Source of the DNA: Lutjanus erythropterus | Lineage: Eukaryota; Chordata; Actinopteri; Lutjaniformes; Lutjanidae | NCBI GenBank assembly: GCA_020091685.1 | Contig: CM034613.1 | Span: forward strand, 6,193,525-6,257,524 | Direction of reading: 5' to 3' | DNA: 64,000 nt | Shown: piece after piece, positions 45,887 through 56,982 of the stretch | Position numbering within the stretch: the stretch's first letter is position 1 | How the letters are laid out: the number at the start of each line of letters is the position of its first letter | The notes under the pieces: model-generated | What the model was told of the DNA's origin: nothing | Database searches by the model: none | What the model saw: only the letters and a program-made list of their open reading frames with translations | Program-made: the position numbers and the translations under genes

Positions 45887-46515
45887 ACTCTTAGAAATAA
45901 AGGCGCTAAAAAGAACCAAAGGGTTCTTTGGTTTGTCCCCATAGGAGAACCCTTTTTGGTTGCTGGCAGAAGTTTCCCACAAAACCCCCAATTCTACAGA
46001 AAACTTTTCTATGTTGAAATGGTTCCACTCAGACTCTCTCTGGGGGTTCTATCAAGAACTGTTCCACCTTCTGGGTGCAAACAAGACGCCATCCAGAGGG
46101 TTATACTTTTTCATCCCAGATGTTTTAGTTAGAATCCACGCAGGAGGTTCTACCAAGAAATCTTTCATATAACAACAGTTTTATCTAGAATCCAACCAGA
46201 GAGTTCTACTGAGAAACCTTTTATATTCCAAAGCTTTTACTTGGAACCCACCCAGGGGGTTCTACTGAGAGCCTTTTTGTATCTGAAAGGTTTTGTCTAG
46301 AACCCACCCACAGGGTTCTACTGAGAACCTTTTTAGACTATGACACAAAAAACCCTTGACAAACCCTTGATGAAAAAGTTCTTTCAGGATTTCAACAGTC
46401 CTTAAAGAACTCCTTTTTCAAAAATGGTTCTTTGGATTAAAGAGCTCTTAATGGAACCTTCAATCTTATAAGGAACCCTTGACGAACCATTTCGGAACCT
46501 TTACTTATAAGAGCG
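45887..46515 (+). mobile_element. family M TIR element, copy 3
   Basis: Left end ACTCTTAGAAATAAAGGCGCT; right end TTTACTTATAAGAGCG (imperfect inverse). The subterminal block GTTCTTTGGTTTGTCCCC and GGAGAACCCTTTTTGGTT match copy 2. About six ~56-bp internal units follow, with TCTAGAACCCACCCA..GGGTTCTACTGAGAACC phrasing. It is the best-preserved long copy. It has no coding capacity; the 70-aa frame inside is incidental. Confidence 0.8.
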
Positions 46516-46839
46516 TAGAAGTACACACCAGTACTAGACTTGATATTAAAGGTAATCCTGTATCAAATGGAAAGAAGGATGACCTTCATCGGACATTCAT
46601 CTGTGTTCAGTTTTTAAACTTCAGCCGTGAGCTAAAAGGACATTTGGAGATTTAGGGGTTCTTTTGGGTGCTATAAAAAGTATCTGTGAACATCTTCATT
46701 AGTAATTTCACTTCTAATTAAGAAAAACTTGTGCAAAGTGACAGGACTTCTACTTGAATAAGGTATTTTGTTAGTCTTCACAATCAGTAGCAGTGTCCTC
46801 CCTAACCCGACCCTCCCTTGTTTTTCTCTGTTTTTCTCT
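46516..46839. other. non-coding DNA
   Basis: No feature recognised. 46800-46857 is a C/T-rich tract leading to an AG. Confidence 0.4.
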
Positions 46840-47095
46840 GTCCTGTTGTCATCTGACAGCAACAACAACAGAAGCAGCAGTGGCGGCAGTGGTGACAGTG
46901 CCAGAGGCCACGCTGCTCTGCCACACAGCGATCTGGCAGTCTGTTGCCTCCCTCCCCTCCTCCTCCTCCCTCTCCTCCCCTTCGATTCCTCTCGCCTCCT
47001 CCCTCGGCTCCCTCTCTGTCTCAGCTGATAGACACCTGAGCAAGACGAGGGGTCAACCTGGCCACCGTGCGTGTTGGCCCACCTCCACTGTTTGA
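46840..47095 (+). other. GC/pyrimidine-rich exon-like stretch, not assigned
   Basis: A strong polypyrimidine tract (TTTTTCTCTGTTTTTCTCTG) ends in CATCTGACAG at 46851-46860, followed by AACAACAACAGAAGCAGCAG and a long C/T-rich run. Three overlapping frames of 86-183 aa exist, two on the plus strand and one on the minus; all are low-complexity (Ser/Leu/Pro or Arg/Gly/Glu). No family is recognised. It could be an untranslated exon or plain simple sequence. Confidence 0.2.
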
Positions 47096-47112
47096 TGGAT
47101 AGTGTATAACCC

Positions 47113-47136
47113 AGTGTGTGTGTGTGTGTGTGTGTG
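47113..47136. repeat. (GT)n microsatellite
   Basis: Twelve GT units. Confidence 0.95.
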
Positions 47137-47589
47137 GATGGGTGTTTATATTTGGCAGGCCTTTTGTCGTTCTGTCCTTTTTTATCCTGTAGTTTTGGCC
47201 CTTTCTCCAGTTCCTGTCCCACTCATCTATATTAGCTAAGTTTTGCTCCACTTGACTGTCTATAGTCACATTTTTGATTTATGCATAGAAGAAATGCCAG
47301 AATTGTTAAAAGAAATGCTAAAATATTGAAAAAAGTTTTAACGCTTGGCTGAGGAGGAAAAGGCTGCATATTACAAAGTCAAGATGTGACAAAAGGTGAC
47401 AGAAACAAATTTTCAGAATACAACTTGACATTGCTGTTCCTGTCTCCGCTGATCCAGACAAAGCATTCATGTTACACTCTGACCATTACAGGCCTCGACT
47501 CCACTCCCGTTGGCAGCAGGGTTAGGCAACTGGATAAATATATTGCCAATCGATGATGGGCTGAATCCATCGTACGATTTTTGGGGAAT
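47137..47589. other. non-coding DNA
   Basis: No gene recognised. Confidence 0.4.
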
Positions 47590-47626
47590 ATTTGTCATGT
47601 TGCCAATTGGTGGCGACATGACAAAT
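47590..47626. repeat. 37-nt hairpin, 16-bp stem
   Basis: ATTTGTCATGTTGCCA (47590-47605) pairs with TGGCGACATGACAAAT (47611-47626) around the 5-nt loop ATTGG, with a single T/G wobble. It is nearly perfect and very compact. Its function is unknown. Confidence 0.8.
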
Positions 47627-47794
47627 TGGTCTCCTATTTGAACGTTTGACCCATCCATCTACTCTGACATCTTCCCTCTGCAGACATGGTCACTTTTTAC
47701 ACTATGTTTGTCCTTTGCACACTTATGCACACAGCTTAACTTACATAACTGCATAATTAGCATACCTATTTTAACACAAACAATGATTTTTTTT
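47627..47794. other. non-coding DNA
   Basis: No feature recognised. Confidence 0.4.
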
Positions 47795-47880
47795 CCCTAA
47801 ACCTAGCCAAGTACGTAGTCTTGATGCTGAAACCTAACCAAACTACAGCTACAGGAAATAGCCGTGGATAAATTACAGAT
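47795..47880 (+). repeat. dispersed repeat family B, copy 2
   Basis: CCCTAAACCTAGCCAAGTACG then GAAACCTAACCAAACTAC; a diverged relative of 42315-42403. Confidence 0.4.
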
Positions 47881-48701
47881 TTCTTTTAGTCTAGAAATTT
47901 GACATATTATAGTTTTAACACCCGTGCAACATTTTAATGGAAATATAATTAGAACATTTGCTCTGATTAGCCCTAGCCTGCTACATAGTCACATGCTAAA
48001 ACACATTCACATGCAGGATCTGCAGAGAATTATTCGACAACTAGCCACCAGCAGATGAATTGCTTTGCTCATGGGCACAGTGATGGTAGTTGTTAGTCTC
48101 CCCTACCAAATTTTCTCAGGATGGCGTGGGATTTAAACTGCGAAGCCTCTAGTCACAAGTCTGCATTTGTAATCTGCTGCCCTGCTGGTTCATCAGCCTC
48201 CCTCTCTCCCTCTTCCACTCCACCAGTATTTATTTTCCCTCCCTGGGCCAGACAGATGGGAGTGTTCAGGAATAAAAGCGTCAGTATTTACCATATTATT
48301 TACTAGCATCAGCGCTATTGCCCCTTTGGCCATGCTAGCCTAAGAAAAAAAACACCTCCTTTTCCTCCTCCTCGGCTTACCTGGACCATTTAGGATTTAT
48401 GTGGGACAACTATCCTGTTGGAGCCATTTTGTAGCTTGATCAAAGATGTGTCAGCGCTGGGATTCACTGCACTGACCCACAGGTTAAGAGTGTGTTTCAC
48501 ACACTGTGTAGCTTATATATCATAGTGTGACAGATGAATGGTTTTGTATCTCTGTGGACAACCTGTAACCAAATACGGACACTAATGGATTTCTCTCAGC
48601 AGTGTGAGTGTGACAAAGTCATAACAGGTGAGTGACTGAAATTATATTATGACAAATGGCTGAAGATATTAATCTGGAGATTTTATAATATGTCGTGTAA
48701 G
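47881..48701. other. non-coding DNA
   Basis: No gene recognised. Confidence 0.4.
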
Positions 48702-48900
48702 GGGAGACTGGGGTAAGATGAGCCAGCAGGTAAGTTGGCCCATCCCTTGTTTCTGTGCAACTATGCACATTCGCTGGCATGTGGCCATAAATTCAGGAAG
48801 TATCCATCATTTATCTCTGTCTGTGATGGAGAAAAGCACATTAGAGAAGTGTAAAGTATTTATGTACGTAAAAAACTTTTCTTTTTGCCCATCAAAGTAA
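48702..48900 (+). repeat. possible truncated dispersed repeat
   Basis: GGGGAGACTGGGGTAAGATG followed by AGCCAGCAGGTAAGTTGGCC resembles the end of a known type of fish repeat. No partner end was found and the limits are uncertain. Confidence 0.3.
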
Positions 48901-50255
48901 TCAGACATAAAGACTGTTATGCCATGACATGTGTATATGTATGGTGATTTGCCAATGTTGCCTGGGTCCAGACCTTCAAATCTGCCTGCTCCACTGAGTT
49001 TAACGGCTTCACTAGTCTGGCATCCTGACAGCAATAACAGTATAACTGTGAATTCTTGAAATAAAGAACAAATGACCAATCAGTGTCGCAGGAAGACTAA
49101 CGATTAGCCAGTCAACTCCACGGGGCAAGATAAAGGTCATTGTCAGTCTGTGCGCCACCTGGAACCATGGAGGAGTAATAACAACAACGGTGGCTGCTAC
49201 AGACAAGATACATGCCGCTATAGAGGTGGTTATTTAACATGTTTATGCAGCAGCAGAGCTAACTGATAGCTATTGCTAAATAGCATTTTGAGCTAAGTTC
49301 TTATATGTCCGTGACCAAGAAAAAACATGATCAATTATCTGATTGTGTTTGTTTCTCTACCCACAGCTTACAGCTCTGCAGCTCTAAAACATGATTGTCT
49401 ATAGCCCAACTTGTAGCTGATAACGTTAGCATTAACGCTAATGTTAGCGTTTCACAGTGTGGAGGTGGACCAAGTCTGCTGTGAAGAGCACATGAAGGCA
49501 CCACAGTAACTTTACTTATTTCTTTTCTGTGTCAGCAAACACAACACACAGCTGATCTACACACTTAACAGTTGACAAAAGTAACACAACTACTCCTCAC
49601 AACAAGGTATGCTGGTATTTTTGATTGCCCTGATGCATATATTTGCATATTAATGAGGAAAAACTGTTTTCCTTTGCTCTACTGTAACTTCATTAAGTCA
49701 TATAGTCCAGAGGTCATAGCTATGATACCAAATGTGTTTGTATCTGTGTACATGTATATGTTGTCTGTTATGCAAAAATATGAAAACCTTTCTTCCCCAA
49801 AACATAGTGCAGATTGTTTTGTTTTGTTTTAAGCATTTTTTTTTTTTTCATTTTAGATGCAGTTTGCTGTTTCACTGCCTTGAGGCTGATCAGTATATCA
49901 ATATCATATTTTTTGTGCTGTATGGAAATGTAAGCATCAGGCCCAAAAATCCAGTATTAGTACTATGTGCATAACCGGCTATATTAAATACATTATGTTA
50001 TAAAAAGTGTCTACAAAAATACATGTCTTCAGTTACCATGGGGACAAAACATCATCAATAACCTTAAGATGAACTGTTTTTTTAAAGGCTGAACAAGGCG
50101 GTGTGTGTGTGTTTGTTTCTGTGTACAAGCACAACTTTGTGTGTCTGTGTGTGTGTGTCTGATGCTGGGAGTGTGTAATTATGGGCAGATTATGGAAGAA
50201 GCGGACGGCATGAGGCAGTCTTTGATGGGATTAAGCACTCAATTACCCAGCTAAA
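48901..50255. other. non-coding DNA
   Basis: 49430-49455 holds a TTAGCATTAACGCTAATG partial palindrome. Short GT runs lie at 50101-50111 and 50140-50158. No gene is supported. Confidence 0.4.
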
Positions 50256-50284
50256 TCGCCCCCCCCCCACCCCCCAACCCCCAA
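50256..50284. repeat. poly-C tract
   Basis: A run of C broken by A residues; G-rich on the minus strand, with potential for G-quadruplex-like structure. It is also a likely site of sequencing error. Confidence 0.85.
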
Positions 50285-52429
50285 CTTTCAGGTTCACACA
50301 CTTCACACACATGCATACACAAGCTTGAACAAACACCTTTGTGAGCACACAAATACATACTCGCAGAGACAGCTTTCTCTTTTTCTGCAACTAAATACAT
50401 GAGCTATGCACACCTCACACAATAAATCTTTTTTCCTTTTTTTTTCTTTTTTCTTATCCAAAGCATTGGGCCATCTGATAGTCAGTCCGTGTGTCTCATC
50501 TTGGGTGTACTGAGAACTTTCACTGTTCCTGTGATGATGGGATTTTAAGCGGAGAAGCCATTCTGGGAAGAATTGTGTTCTTCCACACATTTAAATTGGA
50601 TATCTACCTAAAAAAAAACTTGACTAGACAGTTTTACCAGGTGTTGCAGACTATGTGAATGGGCTGGCCTTATCTGAGACTGTCTGGAATATACTTACCA
50701 CAAAGTCCTGCATGAGTCCAGTTTTGGAAACCTACCCCCATGCGCACCTGCAAAGCTGAGAACCAGAGCAGACCCATTACCTGCAAATGTCAGTCAAATC
50801 TGCTCCCACCTGGAACCATGAGCATAAGCCCCACAACCTGTCCCATACCCCTGATTTAACACACACACAGAGCCACTCGCTTGTATTCTCAACTGGCGCG
50901 GCACCTGTGCTTCTGCAGCTGTTGATGTGGTTCCATGGAGACAACAAACTTAGCTTGAAAAGCTTATACTTTTAGAAACCTTTTACAAGCAGCAAAGCCA
51001 CTGACACAGTGTCCACAATTTGGTGTACTCCACTGGCTATTTTTGCCTTTATGTCATCCATTTTAGACAGCAGCTAGTCTGCAGAGCTGTCAGATTAAAG
51101 AGCGACGTCCCATTGTTTCGCAGGATGTGGGGTCAAAGGTTGGTTCAGGCTTTCACAATAAAATCCTGGCGGCTGATTAGGCTTCATATTACTGTATGTG
51201 CCGATGTAAATGTTAAAAATGCACAAAAATCTTTACTTCTGATTTCTCCAGAGGGGAAAAAAACATATTATCATATTGTATGTGCTATAATATTCCTCTC
51301 ATCTTTTGCTCACCTGCAGTTAGTTAATTTTCACTCATGCCTGCTCCCTTGAATCTATATAAATCTATTTTTACCCTTTACGTCACGTTTTTTGACTCTA
51401 ACTTACCATTTAAGAGTTTAAGGGACTGGCCACTGATTGGAAGTGGAACATATAAGTTAGTCTTCATCCTTGAAGGCTTTTCTTTTTCAGTAAAAAATTG
51501 AATATTACATATGTGTGCTTTGTCCAAGTATGTTCAGGAGTTAAACATCATCTTCACCTTATTCTGGTGCACCAAGCTGTAATGTACTCATAGCTGTACT
51601 GAAGTGGTAGCTATCTGAGCTGAGACACTAGTCGAACTAGTTTGCACTCAGCTTGTGGTGCTCAAAGTGCTAAAAACAAATGTGAAAAAATTCTAAACCA
51701 GTGTTTCTTTCCAAAAATCATGACCTGGTTACTCAAGATAATCCATGGACCTTGTTGTTAGCAGTTTTATGCAGGAGCAACTTTCTTTCATTGCAGTAGA
51801 ATCTGCCAGAACTCCTTTCTTGAACTTGAACTGGCCCTTTAAACCTGCAGTAACTTTTCTTTTTTTTTTTTCTGGCCTTTGGGCACAGGGAAAACAAGCT
51901 TGAACACTAACACATTTTTACCTCTTAAGCTGATGCGGCGAACTTGTTAGCAAGCAGCTGCTGACAGTAGGCTATTTACACATCCAGCAGACACAGAGGA
52001 ACATTAGCATTAATTTGAAGTCGTGTTTCTGGTGTCACGGTGAAAGTTAATGCAATATTTTTTTTCTGCTCCTTTTAACACTTCACCAACCAAAACAGCC
52101 AAAAAGCAGCACCAGCAAGAGCAAGAGTGAACCAAAACAGTAAAAACAAAAGAACCCATAAGAATGAGCAAAGCTCTGTAGAGCTGACACAAACTGGCTG
52201 CTGATAATTCTCTGTGGGATCAGCCATGTGATTCACTGCCAATCTAAAAATATTGATTTAGCCTCTTCAAATAAAATATATTAAAGTAAGATTTTATCTG
52301 AAATTAAAACTGACAGTGATGTCCATTGCGTATAGTTTCTATAGGTTACATCAGGCCTTAAAGTGAGTAGAAAAGCTAATGTGAAGCCAATAATGAAGCT
52401 AACTGTACTGTGTTTATTTACTGTATTTA
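50285..52429. other. non-coding DNA
   Basis: No gene recognised. T-rich runs lie at 50430-50452 and 51857-51871. The 110-aa frame at 51020-51352 has no domain. Confidence 0.4.
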
Positions 52430-53107
52430 CTGAATTTACTGTATTAAATCATAAATGACCATGATATGCCATCAGAGATAAAGGAGACATGCTAACTTGA
52501 AATATTGACTTCTCTGACAACAATACCACAGCCAGCATGTTTTCCTTTGAAATTTTCATTGCAGGGCAGAAATACTGTTATTGCTTGCTTGTTTCACATT
52601 TATTGGAGTTTACATTTATGCTGAATGTTCACCGAATGAGTGTCTTTTTATGAGTGGTAAGAAATCATCAATAATCTTTTATAAGGCGTAGGTTAAATTG
52701 AGCAAAATGTTAATGGAGTCAGGCAGGCAGTAAGGCAGACAGACAGTGAACTCCATTTCCAGAGTGTGTAGCAGTGGGCTTTTTGTTCTCAAGAAAACAG
52801 GCTTAGCTTTACATTGACAGACAGCTGACAGTTATAAACAGCTGATCAAGTTAAAGTGGAGGACTCGTCATCGCTTATCATTGTCAAAACATAATGTTGC
52901 GTTTGTCTTGCGCTCCTGGACAGTGTCCCTGCAGCCTGCAGACAACCTGCCTGAGCTCAGAGTCAGGAGTAAACAACTTGCTTCAACAGTGAACTGATTA
53001 TTTAACAAGCCTTCAACCTGTTTAATATTCCTTCTATGTCTCCAATTTCACTATTTGGACTGCAGTACTGATTTTTGAATGCAAAGGTTTTCTACATTGT
53101 ACCTTTA
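52430..53107 (+). repeat. dispersed repeat family A, copy 2
   Basis: The longest of three copies. It shares landmarks with 1280-1790 along most of its length (CTCTGACAACAATACCACAG, ATGCTGAATGTTCACC, TGTCCCTGCAGCCTGCAGAC, CTGATTTTTGAATGCAAAGG) and with 58949-59335 in its first half (CCAGAGTGTGTA..GCAGTGGG). Confidence 0.75.
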
Positions 53108-53368
53108 ACTTGGCTTTTCCATGAGCTGTTTAAATAAAACAGCTTTGCAGGTAAATCCATCAAAAGTCATTTGAGCAGTCATAGCATAAACACTGCAACT
53201 AGTTGGCACAACAAACACAGACAACTTAGTTTAAAATGCTTATCTGCAATATAGCAGGGTTTGACACGGCCTTGACATGCTCTCTCGGGTTTTTGTAAGC
53301 AGTGATGAATTTTGTGCACTGTAAACAGAGCAGACATTTATAACAATACGAATCTTTCTTCATTTCAG
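53108..53368. other. spacer ending in a candidate splice acceptor
   Basis: No repeat recognised. The last bases, TCTTTCTTCATTTCAG, form a good polypyrimidine tract plus AG. Confidence 0.4.
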
Positions 53369-53470
53369 AAATCTCAGAAATGGACTTCAGACAGGGCCAT
53401 GGGTGCTCTGGTGAAGAATCGTCACCTTTGCCTGTCCGTGGGCACCGTTACCACCGCCAAGTTCAACTGA
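53369..53470 (+). CDS. candidate terminal exon or exon relic, 33 codons plus stop
   Basis: After the acceptor AG at 53367-53368 one frame stays open for 33 codons to a TGA at 53468-53470. It reads KSQKWTSDRAMGALVKNRHL at residues 1-20 and ends TTAKFN. About two thirds of third positions are G or C, against a clearly AT-rich background, which is what a real coding frame would show. A second frame is also open until about 53482, but its codon use is less convincing. The QKW and LCLSV spacing faintly recalls ricin-type or mannose-receptor cysteine-rich lectin folds, but this is too short to assign. No other exon was found within the window, so it may be the last exon of an unseen gene, or a stray or retained exon fragment. 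Confidence 0.4.
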   Translation, partial: KSQKWTSDRAMGALVKNRHLCLSVGTVTTAKFN

Positions 53471-53701
53471 AGTTTGATCATGGCTGACAGCATTGGAGTA
53501 TTTTGGTGAGTTTGAGTTTGACTGTTTGGTTTTTCATATTATGAAGAAAAAAAAAAAGAAAAGTGCAAAGTCAAAAGTGCAATATTTATCTTTCATATGC
53601 AGTTCAGTAAAAGTGGTCATAAGTTTCCAAAAACTAATTACCAAAGTATTAATGTTGTTTTGTAGTTAAGTACATTACTCAAGTAAAGGTAATTCATTAC
53701 C

Positions 53702-54320
53702 AGGCTTGAGAGGGTTACCTTAAAAATGTATTTTGATACAACGCAGTCAGTAACATAATCCAAGTATCAAAGTATTAAAGTAATGTAACTTGATTACTTT
53801 AAATTTCTTTTGGAGTATCTTAATACCAGATATGTTCAAAATGTTTAGCTGTATATGCTTTATGTTCATTTTTAAGTTTATTCATTGTTTGTCCAGCTAT
53901 TCCTAACTTTGTAATGTACAAATGCACGTTTAGACTAACAGTGGTAATTATGCACAGTTAAACTGAAATTCAAATTACAGTGAAACATCAAGTAAACTTC
54001 CATAAACTTATTTTGGAGCTTGTAGTTTTTCCCACACACGACCACCTACAGTCAAAAAATATTTTTCAGTAGTAGCAGTGGTATTGGCAGGTTAGCTGGG
54101 GATTTTTATGTAGATAACGTTGGCAGTCGTCCTGACCTGTAAATGTTTATTTAAATTAGATGTCCAGTCTTGGATGATGACAGTATTTTCACAGCTAAAG
54201 GCAGAACTGGAACTTTAATGTGATGCTGTTCCCTTTTTCTTATTTTAAGACATTATAACTGTGACATTTTCCCCCAGTGAAGCATTTTTTTCACTATAGG
54301 ACATGCTAATGAACTGACTG
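53702..54320 (+). mobile_element. hAT-like non-autonomous repeat, copy 1
   Basis: Aligns with 61057-61830 in the same orientation. Early landmarks are GAGAGGGTTACCTTAAAAAT and AGTAATGTAACTTGATTACT; late ones are CCCAGTGAAGCATTTTTTTC and ACATGCTAATGAACTGAC. It has the alternating TAAT/ATTA phrasing of common fish hAT-type MITEs. No protein is encoded; ends and TSD are not defined. Confidence 0.6.
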
Positions 54321-55676
54321 TAAGATCATCTTGTTTCACTGGGACAAGAGTGGTGTTGTAAGCCTGTTCATTACTGTCCCATGATAACAAGAGTCAAATC
54401 TACATGAAGAAAAAGATTTCCTCTTCTTCATATGAACTGGGAATTCAATAGAGAGGTCAAGTCCCTCCTGTTTCAGTGAGCCATATGGGACCTAACCTAA
54501 AGAAAAAACATGAATGGTAGTCTATAATTTTTTGTTCCATTTAAATTGGGTAATGAATCACACATGATGTTTGTCAACTTAAAAGATAATTTTACAAGTC
54601 AAGAAAGTCACAATTTCTATTAGGTTTGACGTAGTTTAGTTTAGTTTTGTCTGAAACTGCTCAGTGAACTACATCTCTCTTCTCGCACGATATACGTCAT
54701 CAACACCAACATTGCTGGGCGGTGTAAAGTTATCTTACCTGAAGTGTTGTATCCGGTGACTCATGGTCCTTTTCTCCTGATTTATGACACATTTCTGGCA
54801 CTGTACAGCATGAATAAACCCTAATCTCAAAAAGTCTACTGTTTCCATCTGGACAACAATACAGCTGCACCAAATGTCATTTTTCGTGAGTGACTAGAAG
54901 GGAATGTGACAGCGCTGTGGTTAAAATCTGGGAAGGTTTAGGGACAGAAAACACTTGGTTAGGGTTAGAGAAAGATCATGGTTTGGGTTCAAAAGATCGC
55001 TCAGAATGCAGGAAAGAGGATCCTCAGATCCGTCCTTTGGTTTTGAAATCCTACCTAATTTTGAGGTCTCAAGGTTGGAAAGTTATGAACAGAGCATGAG
55101 CATGTTATGAGGGCTGTATGTATACCAGCAGTGTGAAATGATGACTTTATAAAGTATATTATAGTCTGTGGTGTTCAGTAGCGCACTGTGAAATGGATAT
55201 AATCATGTGATTTGTCCTAGTGGGGAGTCCAGTGTCTGCTCTATGGCAAATGGATTTATAATGACACAGAAAACGGTAAGGTTATTGTTAAAGCCATCAG
55301 TGAGCTGTTACATGTCTCAGTGTTCTCTAATTGAGACCAAGTATAGCACAGTACCATTATGAAATCAGGTATGTTAGGTAAGTGGAACAACACACATATA
55401 TTGGTGTACCGCAACCATTGCAACCACATAAAACTGCCAGAGAGACTCTTTGTATGCTTACAGACTTGGATTTATCTGAGAAGAGACAAAATCCAGGTTC
55501 TCCAGCTGAGCTGTGTGTATGGTGCTAGAGAGGTTTACAGTTGCAAGCAAGACTATCAGCACATAAAAACTGAATGGTCTGTCTGCTGTCTGTTCTCCCA
55601 TCATCTGTTGAGGCTTTCCAATAACAATATGCCTTCTGCATACATTGGTTATGGTTATTCTTGAGAGTGGTGTAGT
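54321..55676. other. non-coding DNA
   Basis: No feature recognised. The 69-101 aa plus-strand frames show no domain. Confidence 0.4.

Positions 55677-55715
<39 letters not shown>
55677..55715. repeat. (GAAA)n microsatellite
   Basis: About nine to ten uninterrupted AAGA units. It explains the Lys/Glu and Phe/Leu/Ser runs in the frames that cross it. Confidence 0.97.
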
Positions 55716-55717
<2 letters not shown>

Positions 55718-55729
55718 TGCTTGCCAAGC

Positions 55730-56150
55730 AGGGGTCGTTTAAGGGTGGCCAATCATCCAATTATCTGAATAAAACAGGTGGCACCTCATTGGGAAAGCTC
55801 ATTAAAATGGCGTTCAATCTTGGCTCTCGGCTGCCTCTGGAAATGAAAGCACATTTCCTGTTTGGCCTGTTGAAATTTTTCAAATAAAGTCAGGCTGGGA
55901 AGAGGAGAGGCTTTCCCTGATGCTGAATAATTGGATGTTTGGATCAGAGCCAGTCAAGATTTACTCGCTATTTCTCTTGTGGAATCCACGCTGGACTGGT
56001 CATCATGATGAAGTCTGGTCTCAGGCCTTCGGCTTTGTCAGCAGAGCAAAGCATCCCATCTGTTCTGGGGTCGTCCTTTTAATGCAAGAGCTGTCTTTTC
56101 CTCAATCTCGCAAGTTTACAATGTCCGCTTGATGGCTATTTATGGTGCGT
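55730..56150. other. candidate conserved non-coding element
   Basis: Repeat-free, with homeobox-type cores (CCAATTATCTGAATAAAA at 55757, CTGAATAATTGGATG at 55922), CTCATTAAAATGG (55798) and a CATTTCCTGTTTGG (55852) forkhead/ETS-like site. This is the strongest textural match to a vertebrate developmental enhancer in the window. No coding is supported; the 70-80 aa frames have no domain. Confidence 0.3.
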
Positions 56151-56499
56151 GAAAGTTCAAATTGAACTTGTGGATAAAGGTTCCCATACCCAATACACAC
56201 ACAAGAGCACCACAAAGGTCTTTTGCGACCAGCGATTCTGAGGGCTATAGGATTTTTCTTCAATACCCGTGGTAGTTAGAGGAATCACACTATGACTTTT
56301 TTTTCCATATCGCAAATGGTCTATAAAAGCAAAGGTCAGGCATTTTTTTCACAGCGATTGCTCACCAACGTGGAAAAGAGAGGTCGATTGGGGAAAGAGT
56401 GGGAATTGGTTTGCAAGCGGCTGCTTTACAGTTACCATGTCAGGGACAATAAGTCTTAATGGCTGCAAGGAGCCAACAGCAAGGAAAAGCATGCAGGAT
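56151..56499. other. non-coding DNA
   Basis: Single-copy in the window. No feature recognised. Confidence 0.4.
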
Positions 56500-56982
56500 A
56501 CTCTTCAAAATAAGGGCTGAGGTTCTACCTGGAACCATTTATATCTGAAGAACCCTTTTTTGTCAAGGGTTCTTTGTAAGACTAAGGGTTCCATTAAGAA
56601 CCTTAGCCTTTTTAGAAGAAAGACTTATTTAAGAATTGTCCTTATTATCCTTTTTTGCAGAGGGTTTGTCATAGGTTTTTGTACTATAATATAAAAGGTT
56701 TAAAAACTCCTTGGGTGTGTTTTAGATAAAACTCTTGGAATATTAAAAGGTTCTCGATTTAACCTTTCAAGTCTTATTTTCTAATGTAAAAAGGTTCTCA
56801 GTAGAAACTCCTGTGTGTGTTCTTGTTAGCACCCTTAGACAGTGGAAAGAGATAGAGCTAGGTAGACCTCTCTGAAAGGAGACTTTTCTAAAAGGTTCTA
56901 ACAGGAACCAAAAACGGTTCTCCGATGGGGGTAAGCTGAAGAACTCTTTATGGTCCTAGTCAGCACCTTTATTTCTCAGAGT
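56500..56982 (-). mobile_element. family M TIR element, copy 4
   Basis: Right end CAGCACCTTTATTTCTCAGAGT; left end ACTCTTCAAAATAAGGGCTG. Subterminal blocks match copy 1 in the same orientation (GGGCTGAGGTTCTACC at the left, AAGCTGAAGAACTCTTTATG at the right). About four degenerate internal units. Confidence 0.75.

Noticed and set aside
46671..47222. 183-aa minus-strand open frame, among the longest in the window
   Set aside because: It is built of His-Thr repeats from a GT tract, Arg/Gly/Glu runs and a poly-Leu run from C/T-rich DNA, and overlaps two similar frames on the other strand.
55458..55887. Frames with repeated KERKKERK / FFLSFFLSF
   Set aside because: Direct translation of the GAAA microsatellite at 55677-55715.
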